Positions 11,460 through 24,957 of a stretch of 64,000 bases of DNA are shown piece after piece; position 1 is the first letter of the stretch, and each line of letters starts with the position of its first letter. The position numbers and the translations under genes are program-made. The notes beneath the pieces were generated by a model. The model made no database searches. It worked only from the letters and a program-made list of their open reading frames with translations, and was not told the origin of the DNA. The DNA is from Bimuria novae-zelandiae CBS 107.79 (Eukaryota; Ascomycota; Dothideomycetes; Pleosporales; Didymosphaeriaceae). The stretch is taken from NCBI GenBank assembly GCA_010015655.1, contig ML976684.1:145095-209094 (forward strand). The letters are read 5' to 3'.

Positions 11460-12460
11460 ATGCCGCAGGATCTAGGGAGACCTACTAGGCACTACTTGTA
11501 GTAATTACTTATCTAGGCTATTATAGATCGCGTTAATAATAGGAAAAATAATAAAGCTATCTACAGAGAGCTTAGCGTCGACCCAAAAACAGTACGCAAA
11601 TATAGGCTTAACCTAAAGGCCTTTAGTAAGCTAATTAGGCTAAGATACGTACGTCGTGGCAGGCCACCTTTACTTAAGTAATGCTATAGAGACGCGCTGC
11701 TTAAGATGCTACGTAGTAAGTTAATATCCTATATAGATAAGATACAGGACTTCTTATATAATAAGTACGACGTCGAGATATTCCTTACAACTCTAGATAG
11801 AGAGCTTAAAGCCATGCAATAGAGTAAGAAGGCAGTTTTAAAAGTAGCTAAAGAGCGTTATAAGGGTCTTTATTAAGCTTTTTAAGCGCGTTACTAGCAA
11901 ATCTATTAACCTAATTAAATTATTTACCTTAATAAGAGCGCTTGCAACGAGCGTATAGGGGATTAAAAGTATAGTTAGAGTAAAGTTAATATAGCCTGCT
12001 ACGTTAGCTACTTAGCCAAGCGCTTAGAGAGGTAGAGCTTACTACTAGCTATAGACGTTGACAGATACCTTACCTATATAATTTTTTAGGGAGCGATTAC
12101 TGCGGAGCTGATAGAGGACTTTATTACTAATTAAGTACTCCCACACTGTAGTCCTTGGCTAGGAAAACGCTTAGTAATAGTCCTCGACAACGCGTCTATC
12201 TATTAATTAGTAAGACTGGCTAATATATGCGTAGAGGCAGGCGTAATTATAAAGTTTCTACCTCCTTACTTACCTAATATAAATCTAATCGAGCAGACCT
12301 TTAAGGCGTTAAAGACCTAGATCTAGCGGCATTACTAGGGCGCTAAGGCGTATAATAAATTTAAGTATTTTCTAGAGAAAGCTATATTAAGTGTATGCTA
12401 TAAAAGCTCTACAGGTAACTTCTTTAGGTACTATAGGTAGGCGCCATAGAGGTATTATAC
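11460..12460 (+). pseudogene. Tc1/mariner-like (DDE_3) transposase of M1
   Basis: Begins ATGCCGCAGGATC after an AT-rich leader. Read-through translation shows an N-terminal helix-turn-helix region (KTVRKYRLNLKAF, about 11590), then the catalytic regions: YLNKSACNERIG (about 11930; first Asp apparently changed to Asn), VIVLDNASIY (about 12177; second Asp kept), and PNINLIEQTF (about 12270; Glu kept). This D-D-E layout with LDNASIY and NLIE belongs to the Tc1/mariner DDE_3 superfamily. Gln codons are widely replaced by TAA/TAG, so it is inactive. It resembles the M2 transposase more than that of element G. Confidence 0.82.
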
Positions 12461-12899
12461 TATAGTTAATAGTATATATTTAGTATTCGCCGGAGTGGTT
12501 TTATACTATCGTTAGTAGTACATAGTTGGATATATTCTATCAGAGTTAGTTTTAGAGATCAGAAATCTAGCACCTGCTATAATATAAATATAGTAATCTT
12601 ATAATAGTGTAAGGGTAATCTAAGGCTACTAAATTAATTACTATTATCTATTTTAGTGTAGCTAGCGTAGTAGTAGAGTTGCAGAGGGTAAGGCGTACGG
12701 TAAGCAGACAAGGCAAGAAAGTTAGTGTTTAATTATACGAACAAGGTAATCATATCGGGCGATATCTATAGGATATGGCCCGTGCCCTACGCGTTAAAGA
12801 TAACACCTCTACGCCCTCTGCTCGATCACCTCTACACGATCACCTCTACACGATTGTCTCTCCGCCCTCTGCCTAAGTAGCTCTCAGCTGCTGTTTCTA

Positions 12900-14480
12900 C
12901 TTATTATCTTGCCGCTGTAGCTCCCTACATGCCTCTTGATCACTCTCTAAAAGTCCAGGATACTGGAGTTGCCACCAAAATGCTATTTTACGGAGTCGCA
13001 GAAGCAGTGCGATTAGTAGCTTAAAATTATTTCTCTAAATCTCGTACGGCATGCCTGTATTAGATCTATCTATTAGCATGTTTAGATTAATCCGCCTAGC
13101 CTTAATAACCCTTCTAAATACCGTCCTAATCTCTAGCACCTTTGCAGCCATTACCTAATCCATCTACTAGTCAAAGAAGTGCCAAGTCTAATATAAGAGC
13201 TCTATGTTATTCTCGTACGTCAGATCTCTCCATGTTAGATCTTTCCACGCTGGCGCTGGCACGCTTAGAGCACTCGCAGAGCTAACAGCAGGCGCTGCAG
13301 GTATAGGTGCCTACCGTGCAAGTAGCTAACTTTGTGCTAACTAACTAACAGACAGCGCGCTAGCAGCAATCGCGCTTATAAAGCTATCTGCTGTAAATAT
13401 AGACGTAGACGCTAAGCCCTGTTGCGCCTTCTCCTTTGCCTTCTCTTTCGCCTTCAGGTCCCTCGCTGTACGCAGAGCAAGGCGTACAGTATCGTCTGGC
13501 ACGTCGACGCTGCACCTCTCGAGGCTGATGTTGCGCGCCCACATGGCCACAATATTACTGCTCACTGGGAAATGGTTCTCAAATCGATCAGGCTGGCCAG
13601 GCGTACGCTGGACCCAGCAGACGTACAGGTAGTTGCCATAGTGGGTATCCTGGCACCTCCACTTATCGCGGATAGCTATTAAAGGTCCCTCAGCGACAGC
13701 ATGGCCAGCAAGGATCTCTAGCAGCTCTTGTAGCTGCCTTTGTGTTGCAGTAAGTCAAACCTGGCCCTGGGAGCTGGACAAGCCTCTGCTACGTTATTAG
13801 CCTATAGGACTAATTACCTCTATAGACTTAGTAGTAAGCGTCGCGTTAAAGTTAAAATATATTATATTAATTAAAAACTCCCTTAGGTGCTGCGCGTATT
13901 TTATAATATAGATAAAGCTAGTAGCGTCTTTACGCTTAAGCAATTATTATAGCTTCTACCTCTCTAGGGTCTTTTGCCTATACGCGCAGCCAGAAACGTC
14001 CCTAATTATTACTTTTTATAGTAGAGTTATCTTTATAGCTAAGTCTTAAGCGACCTTATCTACCTATATTTAAAGCTAACCGGCGTAGTAGTGCTCCGGG
14101 ATAAACTCTGTATCGAATCTTAGCTTATAGAGCTCCTTTTTAGGACCTACAAAGGCCTGCCAGCGGCAAGTAACATACGGCGACTCTGCTTCGGATACCC
14201 TAGTAGCTAATTTTAGCTTATCTTCCTAAGTTTCTCCCTGCGTAGGGTTGCTAATTAGATTAGATATACATCCGCTGGGCGGGTCACTAGGCAGGTTACT
14301 AGGTAGATTACTAAATAATATAATTACTAGCAATAGCTGCGCAGACAAAGTCTCGATATCCTAATTAAGGCTAACTAGATTAGATACAGCGTTGCCTTCC
14401 GCCGGAGGAGGAGCCTTCTTGGATACTTTTCTCTGTAACTTGGCACCTTTGGCAGCTACTACAGGCGCCCAGCGCGCACG
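12900..14480 (-). pseudogene. Conserved accessory protein of M1, unknown function
   Basis: A minus-strand gene of roughly 500 codons, convergent with the transposase and inside the TIRs. Visible parts: a Pro/Ser-rich N-terminal stretch, a segment around YKLRFDTEFIPEHYY (about 14100), and a conserved core with DKWRCQDTHYGNYLYVCW (about 13620-13665), RFENHF, AMWARNI and VPDDTV (about 13490), then a Lys/Ala/Glu-rich stretch. The core aligns with the second ORF of M2 at 54125-54330. The W-x-C plus distal Cys pattern suggests a metal site. The open stretch 13341-13565 is its best-preserved part. Role in transposition is inference only. Confidence 0.68.
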
Positions 14481-14692
14481 TTTTAAAGGATTTTAACCCC
14501 CGTTAAATGGCTAGGTAGCTATACGCTTACGTTAACTACGCGGCAGCATAATACAGATATTAATATAGGGTGAATATTTGCTGTAATTATTGTTTTACTA
14601 ATAAATTAGGTGATAGAAAATATTTTCCGGGAAGCTGGGGCCACTTCGGCTGCCCGAAGTAGGGCGGGACGGTATTTCGGAGAGCACCGATA

Positions 14693-14752
14693 GTACAAAA
14701 GAGAGTGTTCCAGCCTCATATCTACAACAGATAGAGGCCATATAATTGGACA
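14693..14752 (-). repeat. 3' LTR of Copia A, second segment
   Basis: Continues the LTR after M1 and ends ATTGGACA, followed by CACCCCCT, the reverse complement of a polypurine tract. Confidence 0.88.
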
Positions 14753-14779
14753 CACCCCCTTAGCTTGGGCTTATCCTCA

Positions 14780-17700
14780 AGCTGGACCTTCGCATTATTT
14801 ATCTGTCTATTATTCTAACTTAAAGGCCTCTATCCTCTACTATAGATCCTGCAGGGCAACCTCTTGATTAGTAATCTTGTCTAATATATCTTTAAGTCCT
14901 AGCTTATTTAGAAACTTGCTCTATTTGTTCACTAGCAAGGCTTTTATAAGTCTATCTATAACTATGTCCTCTAAGCGTTAATAGTCCACCTTAATTTTCC
15001 TAAGTGTGACTTCTTGTCTTAGCTAGTAATTGTGAATATCTACATAGCAGAGCTTAGTTTGTAGCTTTGCGATCTCTTTAGTAACCAGGCAAATAGTTTA
15101 TTAATTATCGTAGTTAATTATAATTAGGTAATTACTTATAGCGATCTAGAGCTCCTAGAGTAATCGTGAAGTAAAGATGGCCTCCTTAGCCACTTGTAAA
15201 AGCGCTAGAAGTTCGGCCTCTATTATTAATATAGTGACTATATCTTGCTTGCTTGCTTTCCAGGCAATTAGGCCGCTAAATAGCTTAATAATATATCCTT
15301 GTAAACTCTTACGATCAAGTGTATTATCTGCAAAGGATGCGTTGCTTACCACTTCTAGAGTATCTACACCCCTAAGCTAAAGACCTAGTAATTTAGTATT
15401 AGTAAGATAGAGAAGAACTTAGTTAGTAGCCACTTAATACTCTTCGCTTAGGTTAGATAAGAATCGTGATAATCTAGAGCTTATAAAGGCGATATCTAGT
15501 TAAGTTATAACTATAGCATAGAGAATTAATCTGACTTTGCGCTAGTATCGATTAATCTCACCTTTACTAGCTAGTCCTATTCTTAGGAGTAATTCGATTA
15601 AACCTATTAGGGTATTATAGCGAATCTCATGGTGATTAATGAGGCGCGATATTTTGTCAATGTATAATGCTTATAAAAGCTAGATCTTTCTATTTAAGCG
15701 GTCCCTAATAATTTTAATTCCTAGAAACTATTACAGGTCTTTCCCGCTAGTAAGGGTAAATTTAGTTCTTATCTCTTTAATAGCTGCTTTTGCTGTAGAC
15801 TCGTGATTCTTCTAATAGGCGATGATAAGATTATCTACATAGAAGAAGATAATAATGCCGTCCTTAATAAGGTAGCATGGCTCGTGGGGCACTATTTTAA
15901 AGCTAATATCATAAAGCGTTAATATAAACTCTCTTTGCTAGAGTAGTAGAGATATGCGCAGTCCATATAGTGCTTTATATAGTTTAAGGACTATACCTGC
16001 TCGCGAGTATCCGCGGGGCATTCTTATATAGATTTCTTTATCTAGCTTTACGTGAACAAACGCGTTCGTAACGTTATGTTAAATAAGCTCTAGGTCGAAC
16101 TAAGTTGCAATTACTATAAGCATGCGAAAGGATCGTCTTACTAGTGTTATAGCGTAGGTTTCTTACAAGGTTAGGTGCCGCTGTTAATTACCCCGCACTA
16201 CTAGCCTTGCCTTACACTTCTATAGTTAATAGTGTTTATTAAACTTATAGGTGTATACCTATATATAGTTAAGGATTTAATGGCCTATTGCCTTTACTAG
16301 AGCTACTGCGACCTCGCTCCAAGACTTTATTTCCTTATAGCTCTATAGATAGGAACGTTCTGCTTCCTTCTACATATTATAAAGAGGGTAATCTTCGAGC
16401 TTGCTTTGGCATATAGGTGGCTCTAAAAGCACGCTTCAATATAGCTTCTTACCTAATATAATTATTTATTAAAGCTACGCCTTATTAAGAATCTTGCCTT
16501 TATATTTACTATTACTACTAGCTTTAGTGCCTGCTATAAAGGCTACGGCCCATGCGCTTATTTACAACTACCCTATTTATAACTCTTAAAGTAGTCTAGC
16601 TTAATCGCCTCTTGCTATTAGTTGTGCAAGGAGTGTTACTAGTGGCAGTGTTAATAGAGGCGTTAGATATTTGTACCCAGCTCTCCTGCCTTAATTATAC
16701 TTAGGAGCGCTTTTAACCTCTTCCTCTAGCGCTTTACTAATTATCTTATCCTTAAAAAAGGACTCGGTAGCTTACTTTTATTAAGGTAAAGAAGGTAGCT
16801 CTACTAATCGCACCTAGGCCACTATTTCTTCTAATATATTATGCATAAGGTTGTCTACTAGGTCTTTGGTTTTGCCTAAGAACATAGTATCCTCGTTGAA
16901 AATTACATCGCGAGTACTGATTGTCTTTGCTAAAGAGGGAATCTATATTCTCTAAATGTTAGTTAATTTGTAGCTAACTAAATAACCTATCTATGCTTTA
17001 GGATCCAGTCGCTAGAACTTACTCTTACTACGTTTAGTGTTATTAGTTATAGCAAAGATCTTGCAGCCATAGGCTTTTAAGTAAGCTTAATTAGGCTTCT
17101 TTAGTTAGGTGACAATGCCGTTCTAAAAGGCTACTATTGTAAAGAACACTTTATATAGAGATCGCTATCGATTGGCGTAGTTCGGCGTTTGATTATATAG
17201 GTAGACTACGGCTTAGGTAATCTTAGGCTATATTTACTAGAGTAGGTTAGAGTTAAGTTATATCGCGCGCGCTTTCTCCTTAATTACACCCCCTAAGCAT
17301 TTAGCTCCTCTATTTTATGCTTAAGTATCTAGTGCTAAAGGCTTAATCTTAATACCTTGCGCTAAGCACCACTTCTTAATATTTATCTTAATAGAGAAGA
17401 TCTTATTATTAGATTTAATTACTTTTACTATAATGTTATATTATACTTTTATAAACTATATAAAGGTGCTAAGTAATTTAATAATTAAGCGTGCTAGGCG
17501 GTTATCCTTAAAGTAGTAGTCCTATGCAAAGCCAGAGAATTAGTTAGTAATTAGCATTTAGCTCTTCTCTCTTATTAAGCTGTCTGCTTCGTAGTCGTGA
17601 AAGTCTATTACGACTCGCTCGCTAGGGCCTTTAGTTCGCTCCCTAGCTTGCCGGCGTATTTGCTATTTTAGTTTTACTTTACCGCAGGCGTTACATTTGA

Positions 17701-19555
17701 CCGTAGGGAGGCCTTTAATCCTTACTCCCTTAGATTACTACACGAGGTGTTCAAGGGCCTAAGGGCCTAGATAGCCTAATTATTAGTGCCAGGTCTACGC
17801 ATCTGCCTTTTACAGTCTTTATTTAGTGCGTGTGTTAGTCTTGTAAGTAGCGTGTGCAGTATTAGTAGGAATACTACCTACTAGCCTTATTCTATATTCT
17901 AGCACCTACTATCTATGCAACTCTTAAAGTTCTGCTAGCATAGTATTATCTCTTCTTTTTAGAGTCGTTGGGTCTGCCCTTGTGTCCCACTAAAGGCCTT
18001 GCCTCTAAAGTAATCGAAATAATACAAGGTTGCAAAGCAAATTAGGGCAATAGGTAACATTATCTAGCTATATTATTTAATTACTACTTGCACTCTATAC
18101 GTTAAGATAGACAGTCCTGTATCCTTAGATCCATATTTGTGTATTCCCTGCCTATATAAAGTCTCCTAACGCCGGTGGCCGGTATAAGACAAAGCAATTA
18201 ATGTTGTTAAAGATATAGCAGGTTGTGCCTAAATTAAGTATGGCTGAGCATTGTAATAGGTACGTGTTTAATTTATTATAAAAGGATGCGACTTAGAAGC
18301 TCGCTAGGATTTTAGTAATCTTACGTTCGTCTAGTTACTTATTATTAGCCTCAGTAATTCGAGTTGGAGTAGGAGTATGTAATAATTTAATTCTAGGTGT
18401 TTAAGACTTTAGTCTTTTCACCTTCCTTATCTTATCTTATAGATGTGAATCATTTTGGATTCTGTATTATACCATATCTACAAAGCCAGGTCGTGGCCTA
18501 AACCACTCTAGTGCATGATCTGGATATGCGTAGAAGTAGTCTTTTAGACTATGCCTTTATTCACAAGTAAGGCATTTTTTACCTTTAACTACTATTATAT
18601 CCTCTATTAAAGACTGCTTAGATATGGTGCTTTAACTAAAGGATCGTTTTTGTCGAGGTCTCCCCCGTCTACGTTAGTTATTCGTGGAAGATGGCGCGTC
18701 TTCGGCAGCGTAAAAGGCGTCCCTGTTAGTGCCTAAGGTGGATGCACCACCAGTAGCAAAGGCGCCCCTATACTATTTGCCCTTAATCGGGTGGAGTATT
18801 GCCATATGTTCTTGGAAGCGTTTTATTATCTCCTTCCTTGTTATATCTGCGTCTCGGCGTCTAGTTTCTTAAAAGGACACACCCCAAGTGGGAGTAGCCT
18901 TTATAATCGCAGTTAGGAAATCCCTTATAGTATTATAGATTAATTATACTTCGGCAATATTATTTGTCTCTACTTCTATAGCTACCTAATTATACTTAGT
19001 TAGCCAGGTATCCTAGTTTAAGGGTTGTCTTATTAGCTTAAGGGCCTGTAGGTATCGTACTCTTGCTCTATCCCGCTCGTCTTCTTTATTAACGCCTACG
19101 GTCTGTGTTAGAGACGTAATTTATTACTAAATTTACTCTCTAGGCTTGTAGCAGTTGCGTTGCAAGTGTGGCGATACAGTGGATTAGATATAAATAATCA
19201 CTTTCTTAAGACTTAATCTCTCCTCGCGGTATTTCTTATCCTTTATCTTATAGTCTTTAAGCTGTATCTTATAGAACTTAATATCCTCCTTATATGCCTT
19301 AAGTCCTAAATTTAATAGCTCTAATAGGCGTGTTAGAGGGTTCTGTTAATCGTCGTCGTTTACGCGGATAATCGGTTGGTAACTCGCTATTTCTAGCGGC
19401 GACGGCGGTGTCGGCCTTTTGCGTGGGAGTTTAGCTCTATCTAGGTTAATAATAGGCTATATATCCATTAGTTCGCATCGCGCTTTTAGCTGCAGCAGCT
19501 ATAGTGTGTAGTTAGTGTAATTAGTTAACATAATTATTAAGTCGCGGAGTGTTAA
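14780..19555 (-). pseudogene. Copia A gag-pol, RIP-inactivated
   Basis: Minus-strand reading gives gag near 19540 (NYTNYTL), a zinc-knuckle-like CLTC..RHSLKD near 18560, and integrase and RT in between. At the 3' end, RNase H appears as LDRKSLQGYIIKLFSGLIAW (about 15240-15310), which is the DRKSTSG-type Copia RNase H. Stops are dense. Nearly every block has a collinear partner in Copia B about 5.1 kb downstream. The gag 5' end lies against the Copia B insertion point. Confidence 0.85.
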
Positions 19556-19802
19556 TGTCAGATTTGATAGTGTTCTGTCACTTTGAGATAATGCAATGAT
19601 GAGAATTTGATGGATGTGATAATTGATTGATGTGTGTGAGGCCAGGGGCGCTCTCCTTATCTTTGGGTTGCCTTTCTAGATATCCCTTGCTTTATCCTTT
19701 GCTTCATCCTTGCTTCATCCCTTGCATGTTAAGCGAGGACGGAATGCAAGGGCGTAAGTGCGCCAGCCTCTTTGCAGATGCAAAGGACCATGTAATCGGA
19801 TA
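19556..19802 (-). repeat. 3' LTR of Copia B
   Basis: Plus-strand TGTCAGATTTGATAG...GTAATCGGATA; nearly identical to 24655-24901. The terminal GGACA is mutated to GGATA in both LTRs, a RIP-type change. Confidence 0.9.
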
Positions 19803-19859
19803 CACCCCCTTAGCTTGGGCATATCCTCAAGCTAGACATTCGCATTCAATGTTCCAACT

Positions 19860-22800
19860 TAAAGGCCTCTATCCTCTGCTGTAGATCCTGCAGGGCAACC
19901 TCTTAATTAGTAATCTTGTTTAATATATCTTTAAGTCCTAGCTTATTTAGAAACTTGCTCTATTTGTTTACTGGCAAGGCCTTTGTAAGTCTATCTACAA
20001 CTATGTCCTCTAAGCGTTAATAGTCTACCTTAATTGTTCTAAGTGTAACTTCTTGTCTTAGCTAGTAATTATAGATATCTACATGGCGGAGCTTAGTCTG
20101 CAGCTTTGCGATTTCTTTAGTAATAAGGCGAATAGTCTATTAATTATTATAGTTAATTGTAATTAGGTAATTGCTTACAGTGATCTAGAGCTCCTATAGT
20201 AGTCGTGAAGTAAAGATAGCCTCCTTAGCTACTTATAAAAGCGCTAGAAGTTTAGCCTCTATTATTAATGTAGTGACTATATCTTGCTTACTTGCTTTCT
20301 AGGTAATTAGGCCGCCAAATAGCTTAATAATGTATCTTTGTGAACTCTTGCGATCGAGTGTATTATTTATAAAGGATACGTCGCTTGCTACTTCTAGAGT
20401 ATCTACACCCCTAAGCTAAAGACCTAGTGATTTAGTATTAGCAAGATAGAGGAGAACTTAGTTAGTAGCCGCTTAATGCTCTTCGCTTAGGTTAGATAAG
20501 AATTATGATAATCTGGAGCTTGCAAAGGCGATATCTGGTCGAGTTATAACTATAGCATAGAGAATTAATCTGACTTTGCGCTGGTATTAATTAATCTTAC
20601 CCTTACTAGCTAGTCCTGTTCTTAGGAGTAATTTAATTAAACCCATCGGGGTATTGTGGCGATTCTTATAGTGATCGATAAGGCGCGATATTTTGTTAAT
20701 ATATAATGCTTATAAAAGCCAGATCTTTCTATTTAAGCAGTCCCTAATAATTTTAATTCCTAGAAACTATTACAGGTCTTTCCCGCTAGTAAGGGTAAAT
20801 TTAGTTCTTATCTCTTTAATAGCTACTTTTGCTGCAGACTCGTAATTCTTCTAATAGGCGATAATAAGATTATCTATATAGAAGAAGATAATAATGCCGT
20901 CCTTAATAAGGCAGCATGGCTCGTGGGGCACTGTTTTAAAGCCAATATTACAGAGCGTTAATGTGAACTCTCTTTGCTAGAGTAGTAGAGATATGCGCAG
21001 TCCATACAGTGCTTTGTATAGTTTAAGGACTATGCCTGCTCGCGAGTATCCGCGGGGCATTCTTATGTAGATTTCTCTGTCTAGCTTTGCGTGAACAAAC
21101 GCGTTCGTAACGTCATGTTAGATAAGCTCTAGGTCGAACCGAGCTGTAATCGCTATAAGCATGCGAAAGGATCGTCCTGTAAGTGTTATAGCGTAGGTTT
21201 CTTACGAGGTTAGGTACCACTATTAATTACCCCGTACTACTAGCCTTGCCTTGCACTTTTATAGTCGATAGTATTTATTAAACTTATAGGTGTATACCCA
21301 CATATAGTTAAGGATTTAATGGCCTACTGCCTTTACTAGAGCTACTACGACCTCGCTCTAAGACTTTATTTCCTTGTGGCTCTGTAGATAGGAACGTTTT
21401 GCTTCCTTCTATATATTATGGAAAGGGTGATCTTTAAGCTTGTTTTAGCATGTGGGTAGCTCTAGGAGCACGCTTCGATGTGGCTTCTTGCCTAATATAA
21501 TTATTCGTTAAAGCTACGCCTTATTAAGAGCCTTACCTTTATATTTGCCGCTGCTACTGGCTTTAGTGCCTGCTATAAAGGCTATAGCCCATGGGCTTGT
21601 TTGCAACTGCCCTATTTGCAACTCTTAGAGTAGTCTAGCTTAGTCGCCTCCTGCTATTAATTATGCAAGGAGTGTTACTAGTAGCAGCGTTAATAGAGGT
21701 GTTAGATATTTGTACCTAGCTCTCCTGCCTTACCTATACTTAGGAGCTCTTTTAACCTCTTCCTCTATCGCTTTACTAATTATCTTATCCTTAAAGAAGG
21801 ACTCTGTGGCTTGCTCTTGTTAAGGTAAAGGAGGTAACTCTACTAATCGCACCTAGGTTGCTATTTCTTCTAATGTGCTGTGCATAAGATTATCTATTAG
21901 GTCTTTAGTCTTGCCTAAGAACATAGTATCCTCGTTAAATATTACATCGCGAGTACTAATTGTCTTTGCTAGGGAGGGAATCTATATTCTCTAGATGTTA
22001 GTTAATCTGTAGCTAACTAGATAGCCTATCTATGCTTTAGGATCTAGTCGTTAAAGCTTGCTCTTACCACGTTTAGTGTCGTTAGTTATGGTAAAGGCCT
22101 TACAGCTATAGGCTTTTAAGTAAGCTTAATTAGGCTTCTTTAGTTAGGTGACAATGCCGTTTTAAAAGGCCACTGTTGTAAAGAACACTTCGTATAGAGA
22201 TTGCTATTGATTAGCATAGTTTAGCGTTCGATTATGTAGGTAAACCGCGGCTCGGGTAATCTTAGGCCATATTTACTAAGGTAAGTTAGAGTTAAGTTGC
22301 ATCGCGCGCGCTTTCTCCTTAATTACACCCCTTAAGCGTTTAGCTCTTCTATTTTGTGCTTAAGTATCTAGTGCTAAAGACTCGATCTTAATACCTTGCG
22401 CTAAGCACCACTTCTTAACATTTACCTTAATAGAGAAGATCTTATTATTGGATTTAATTACTTTTACCCTAATGTTATATTGTACTTTTATAAACTATAC
22501 AAAGATGCTAAGTAATTTAATAATTAAGCGTGCTAGGCGGTTATCCTTAAAGTAGTAGTCCCATGCGAAGCTAGAGAATTAGTTAGTAATTAGCATTTAG
22601 CTCTTCTCTCTTGTTAAGCTGTCTACTTCGTAGTTGTGAAAGTCTATTACGACTTGCTTACCAGGACCTTTAGTTCGCTCCCTGGCTTGCTAGCAAATTT
22701 GCCATTTTAGCTTTGCTTTGCCGCAGGCGTCACACTTGACTATAAGGAGGTCTTTAATCCTTACCCCCTTAGATTACTGCACGAGGTATTCGAGGGCCTA

Positions 22801-24603
22801 AAGGCCTAGATAGCCTAGTTATTAGTGCTAGGTCCACGCGTTTACCTTTTACGGTCTTTATTTAGTGCGTGTATTAGTCTTGTGAGTGGCGTGCGTAGTA
22901 TTAGTAGGAATACTACCTACTAGCCTTGTTCTATGGTCTAACACCTACTATCCATGTAACTCTTAAAGTTCTACTAGCATAGTGTTGTCTCTTCTCTTTA
23001 GAGTCGTTGGGTCTGCCCTTGTGTCCTACTAAAGGCCTTGCCTTTGGAGTAATTGGAACGATACAAGGTTGTAGAGCAGATTAGGGCAATAGGCGATATT
23101 ATCTAGCTATATTATTTAATTTCCGCTTACACTCCTTACGTTAAGATGGACGCTCTCGTATCCTTTAATCCATATTTGTGTATTCCCTGCCTATATAAAG
23201 TCTCCTGGCGCCGGTGGCCGGTATAAAATAAAGCGATTAATGTTATTAAAGATATGGCAAGTTGTGCCTAAATCGAGTATGGCTGAGCGTCGTAGTGGGT
23301 ACATATGGAAGGATGCGGCGTTAAAGCACGCTAGGATTTTAGTGATCTTACGTCCATCTAGTTATTTATCATTAGCCTTAGTAATTCGAGGTGGAGTGGG
23401 AGTTTGTGATAGTTTAATTATAGGTGCCTATAATCTGGCCCTTTTTGTTCTTCTTAACTTCTCTTAGAAGTCGGTATCATATTCTAGCCTAAGCTTAACT
23501 AGCTTTACTATAAGAGGGTTTAGTGTAAACTAGTCTGGCTGCTTGTCTAGAAAGGCATAGAAATAGTCTTAAAGACTATGGCGTAGTTTATAAGCAGGGC
23601 AGTGTTTGCCACTAACTACTATTAGCTTAATACTTTAAGGCGACCGCTTGGTTCTAGTACATTAACTATTATTTTGTTATTTATAATTCCAAGGTTTTCC
23701 CTAACTTTTAGATAATGCTGCTTTATCTATAAGAGAGGCGTCCCTGTCTGTGGCCTGGGTGGATTTACCACCGTTAGTAAGAGATAAACCTATAGTAGCA
23801 AAAGCGCCCTTTTGTTTGCCCTTGGTTGGGTGCTGCAGAATTATGTAGTCTTAAAAGAGTTTTATTGTGTGCTTTCGTAAGACAGCTGTATCCTTGCTTC
23901 TATATTACTAAAAGGTCGTTACCTACATAGGTGCGACATAGATAACTGCCTTCATGAAGTCTTCTTTTACTAAGTCTAGCCTTTAAAGCTTTAGGACCTA
24001 ATTGGTCTCTGCTTCTGTGGCTGCATGGTTATACTTAGAGAGCTATGTAGCCCATAATCCTACTATTCTTATTAGCTTAAGCGCTTCTTAATACCTTGCC
24101 CTTAATTATCTATATTTGTCTTGTAGGTCTAACCCCACTGTGATCGTAAGGTTGTTAATCTATTACCTAATTAATTAATTTAGAACGTAGTAGTTGTTTT
24201 GGAGATGCGTAGAGACTGTTAATTAGATAAAGGTAACCACTTGGTTTAGACTAATCTGTTCCTCTTGGTATTCGCGATCCATAATCTTGTATATCTCTAG
24301 CTGTCCCTTGTGATAATCGCTATCGTCTTTGTATGCTTTCGCGCCTGCCGGCGATAGATAAGATGGTAACATTAGTGCGTTATTTGGGTTCGCGTTCGTG
24401 TAGATAGCGTTTGGCTAGTAGTTGCCTATTAACGGAGGTGCTGGCATGGCGGTTTTCTGCTTTGGTTCATCTATTAGCGCTGGGTCGATAGTGTTCCAGA
24501 CCTTGAGGAATTGGCATCTTGTTTTAAGCTGGTTTAGCCATGGTGTGTAGTTTGTGTAGTCGGTCAGGATCACTGTGGGATCTCTAAGGGTTAATAGGGC
24601 CAT
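19860..24603 (-). pseudogene. Copia B gag-pol, RIP-inactivated
   Basis: Starts with ATG at 24603 and stays open for 62 codons: MALLTLRDPTVILTDYTNY, the typical N terminus of a Copia gag. Further in are a Cys/His knuckle-like KHCPAYKLRHSL near 23600, integrase, RT and a C-terminal RNase H collinear with Copia A. It has fewer stops than A in gag but is clearly inactivated by TAA/TAG codons throughout pol. Confidence 0.87.
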
Positions 24604-24654
24604 TGCGATCGGCTTAATTGAGGTAGTGCTGGTTGAGGCAGTGAGACTCTTAAT

Positions 24655-24901
24655 TGTCAGATTTAATAGTGTTCTGTCACTTTGAGATAATGCAATAATA
24701 AGAATTTAATAGATGTGATAATTAATTGATGTGTGTGAGGCCAGGGGCGCTCTCCTTATCTTTGGGTTGCCTTTCTAGATATCCCTTGCTTTATCCTTTG
24801 CTTCATCCTTGCTTCATCCCTTGCATGTTAAGCGAGGACGGAATGCAAGGGCGTAAGTGCGCCAGCCTCTTTGCAGATGCAAAGGACCATGTAATCGGAT
24901 A
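24655..24901 (-). repeat. 5' LTR of Copia B
   Basis: 247 bp, nearly identical to the LTR at 19556-19802; GTTAA follows. Confidence 0.9.
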
Positions 24902-24957
24902 GTTAATAGTAACATTGTCCTTTCTTAAGGTTTAGTTAAGGTAGTAAGACTCTTAAT

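Larger units (their letters stand above)
11318..14690. mobile_element. Two-ORF Tc1/mariner-like DNA transposon M1
   Basis: A 3373-bp element flanked by TA (11316-11317 and 14691-14692) inside an LTR whose uninterrupted form is present at 25110-25130, so the boundaries are exact. Terminal inverted repeats share TCCGAAATACCGTCCCGCCC, and a subterminal GAATATTCACCCTA (about 11440) recurs inverted near 14565. It holds two convergent genes: a DDE transposase on the plus strand and a second protein on the minus strand. The interval 12450-12900 between the two genes is AT-rich and unassigned. Confidence 0.88.
19556..24901 (-). mobile_element. Complete Ty1/Copia retrotransposon B, inserted in Copia A
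   Basis: A full-length 5346-bp element with LTRs at 19556-19802 and 24655-24901 (247 bp each) and the target duplication GTTAA (19551-19555 and 24902-24906). Its LTRs share the outer roughly 70 bp with those of Copia A but have an unrelated central part, so A and B are related subfamilies and not a tandem duplication. The polypurine tract CACCCCCT (plus strand) is at 19803-19810. Confidence 0.9.
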
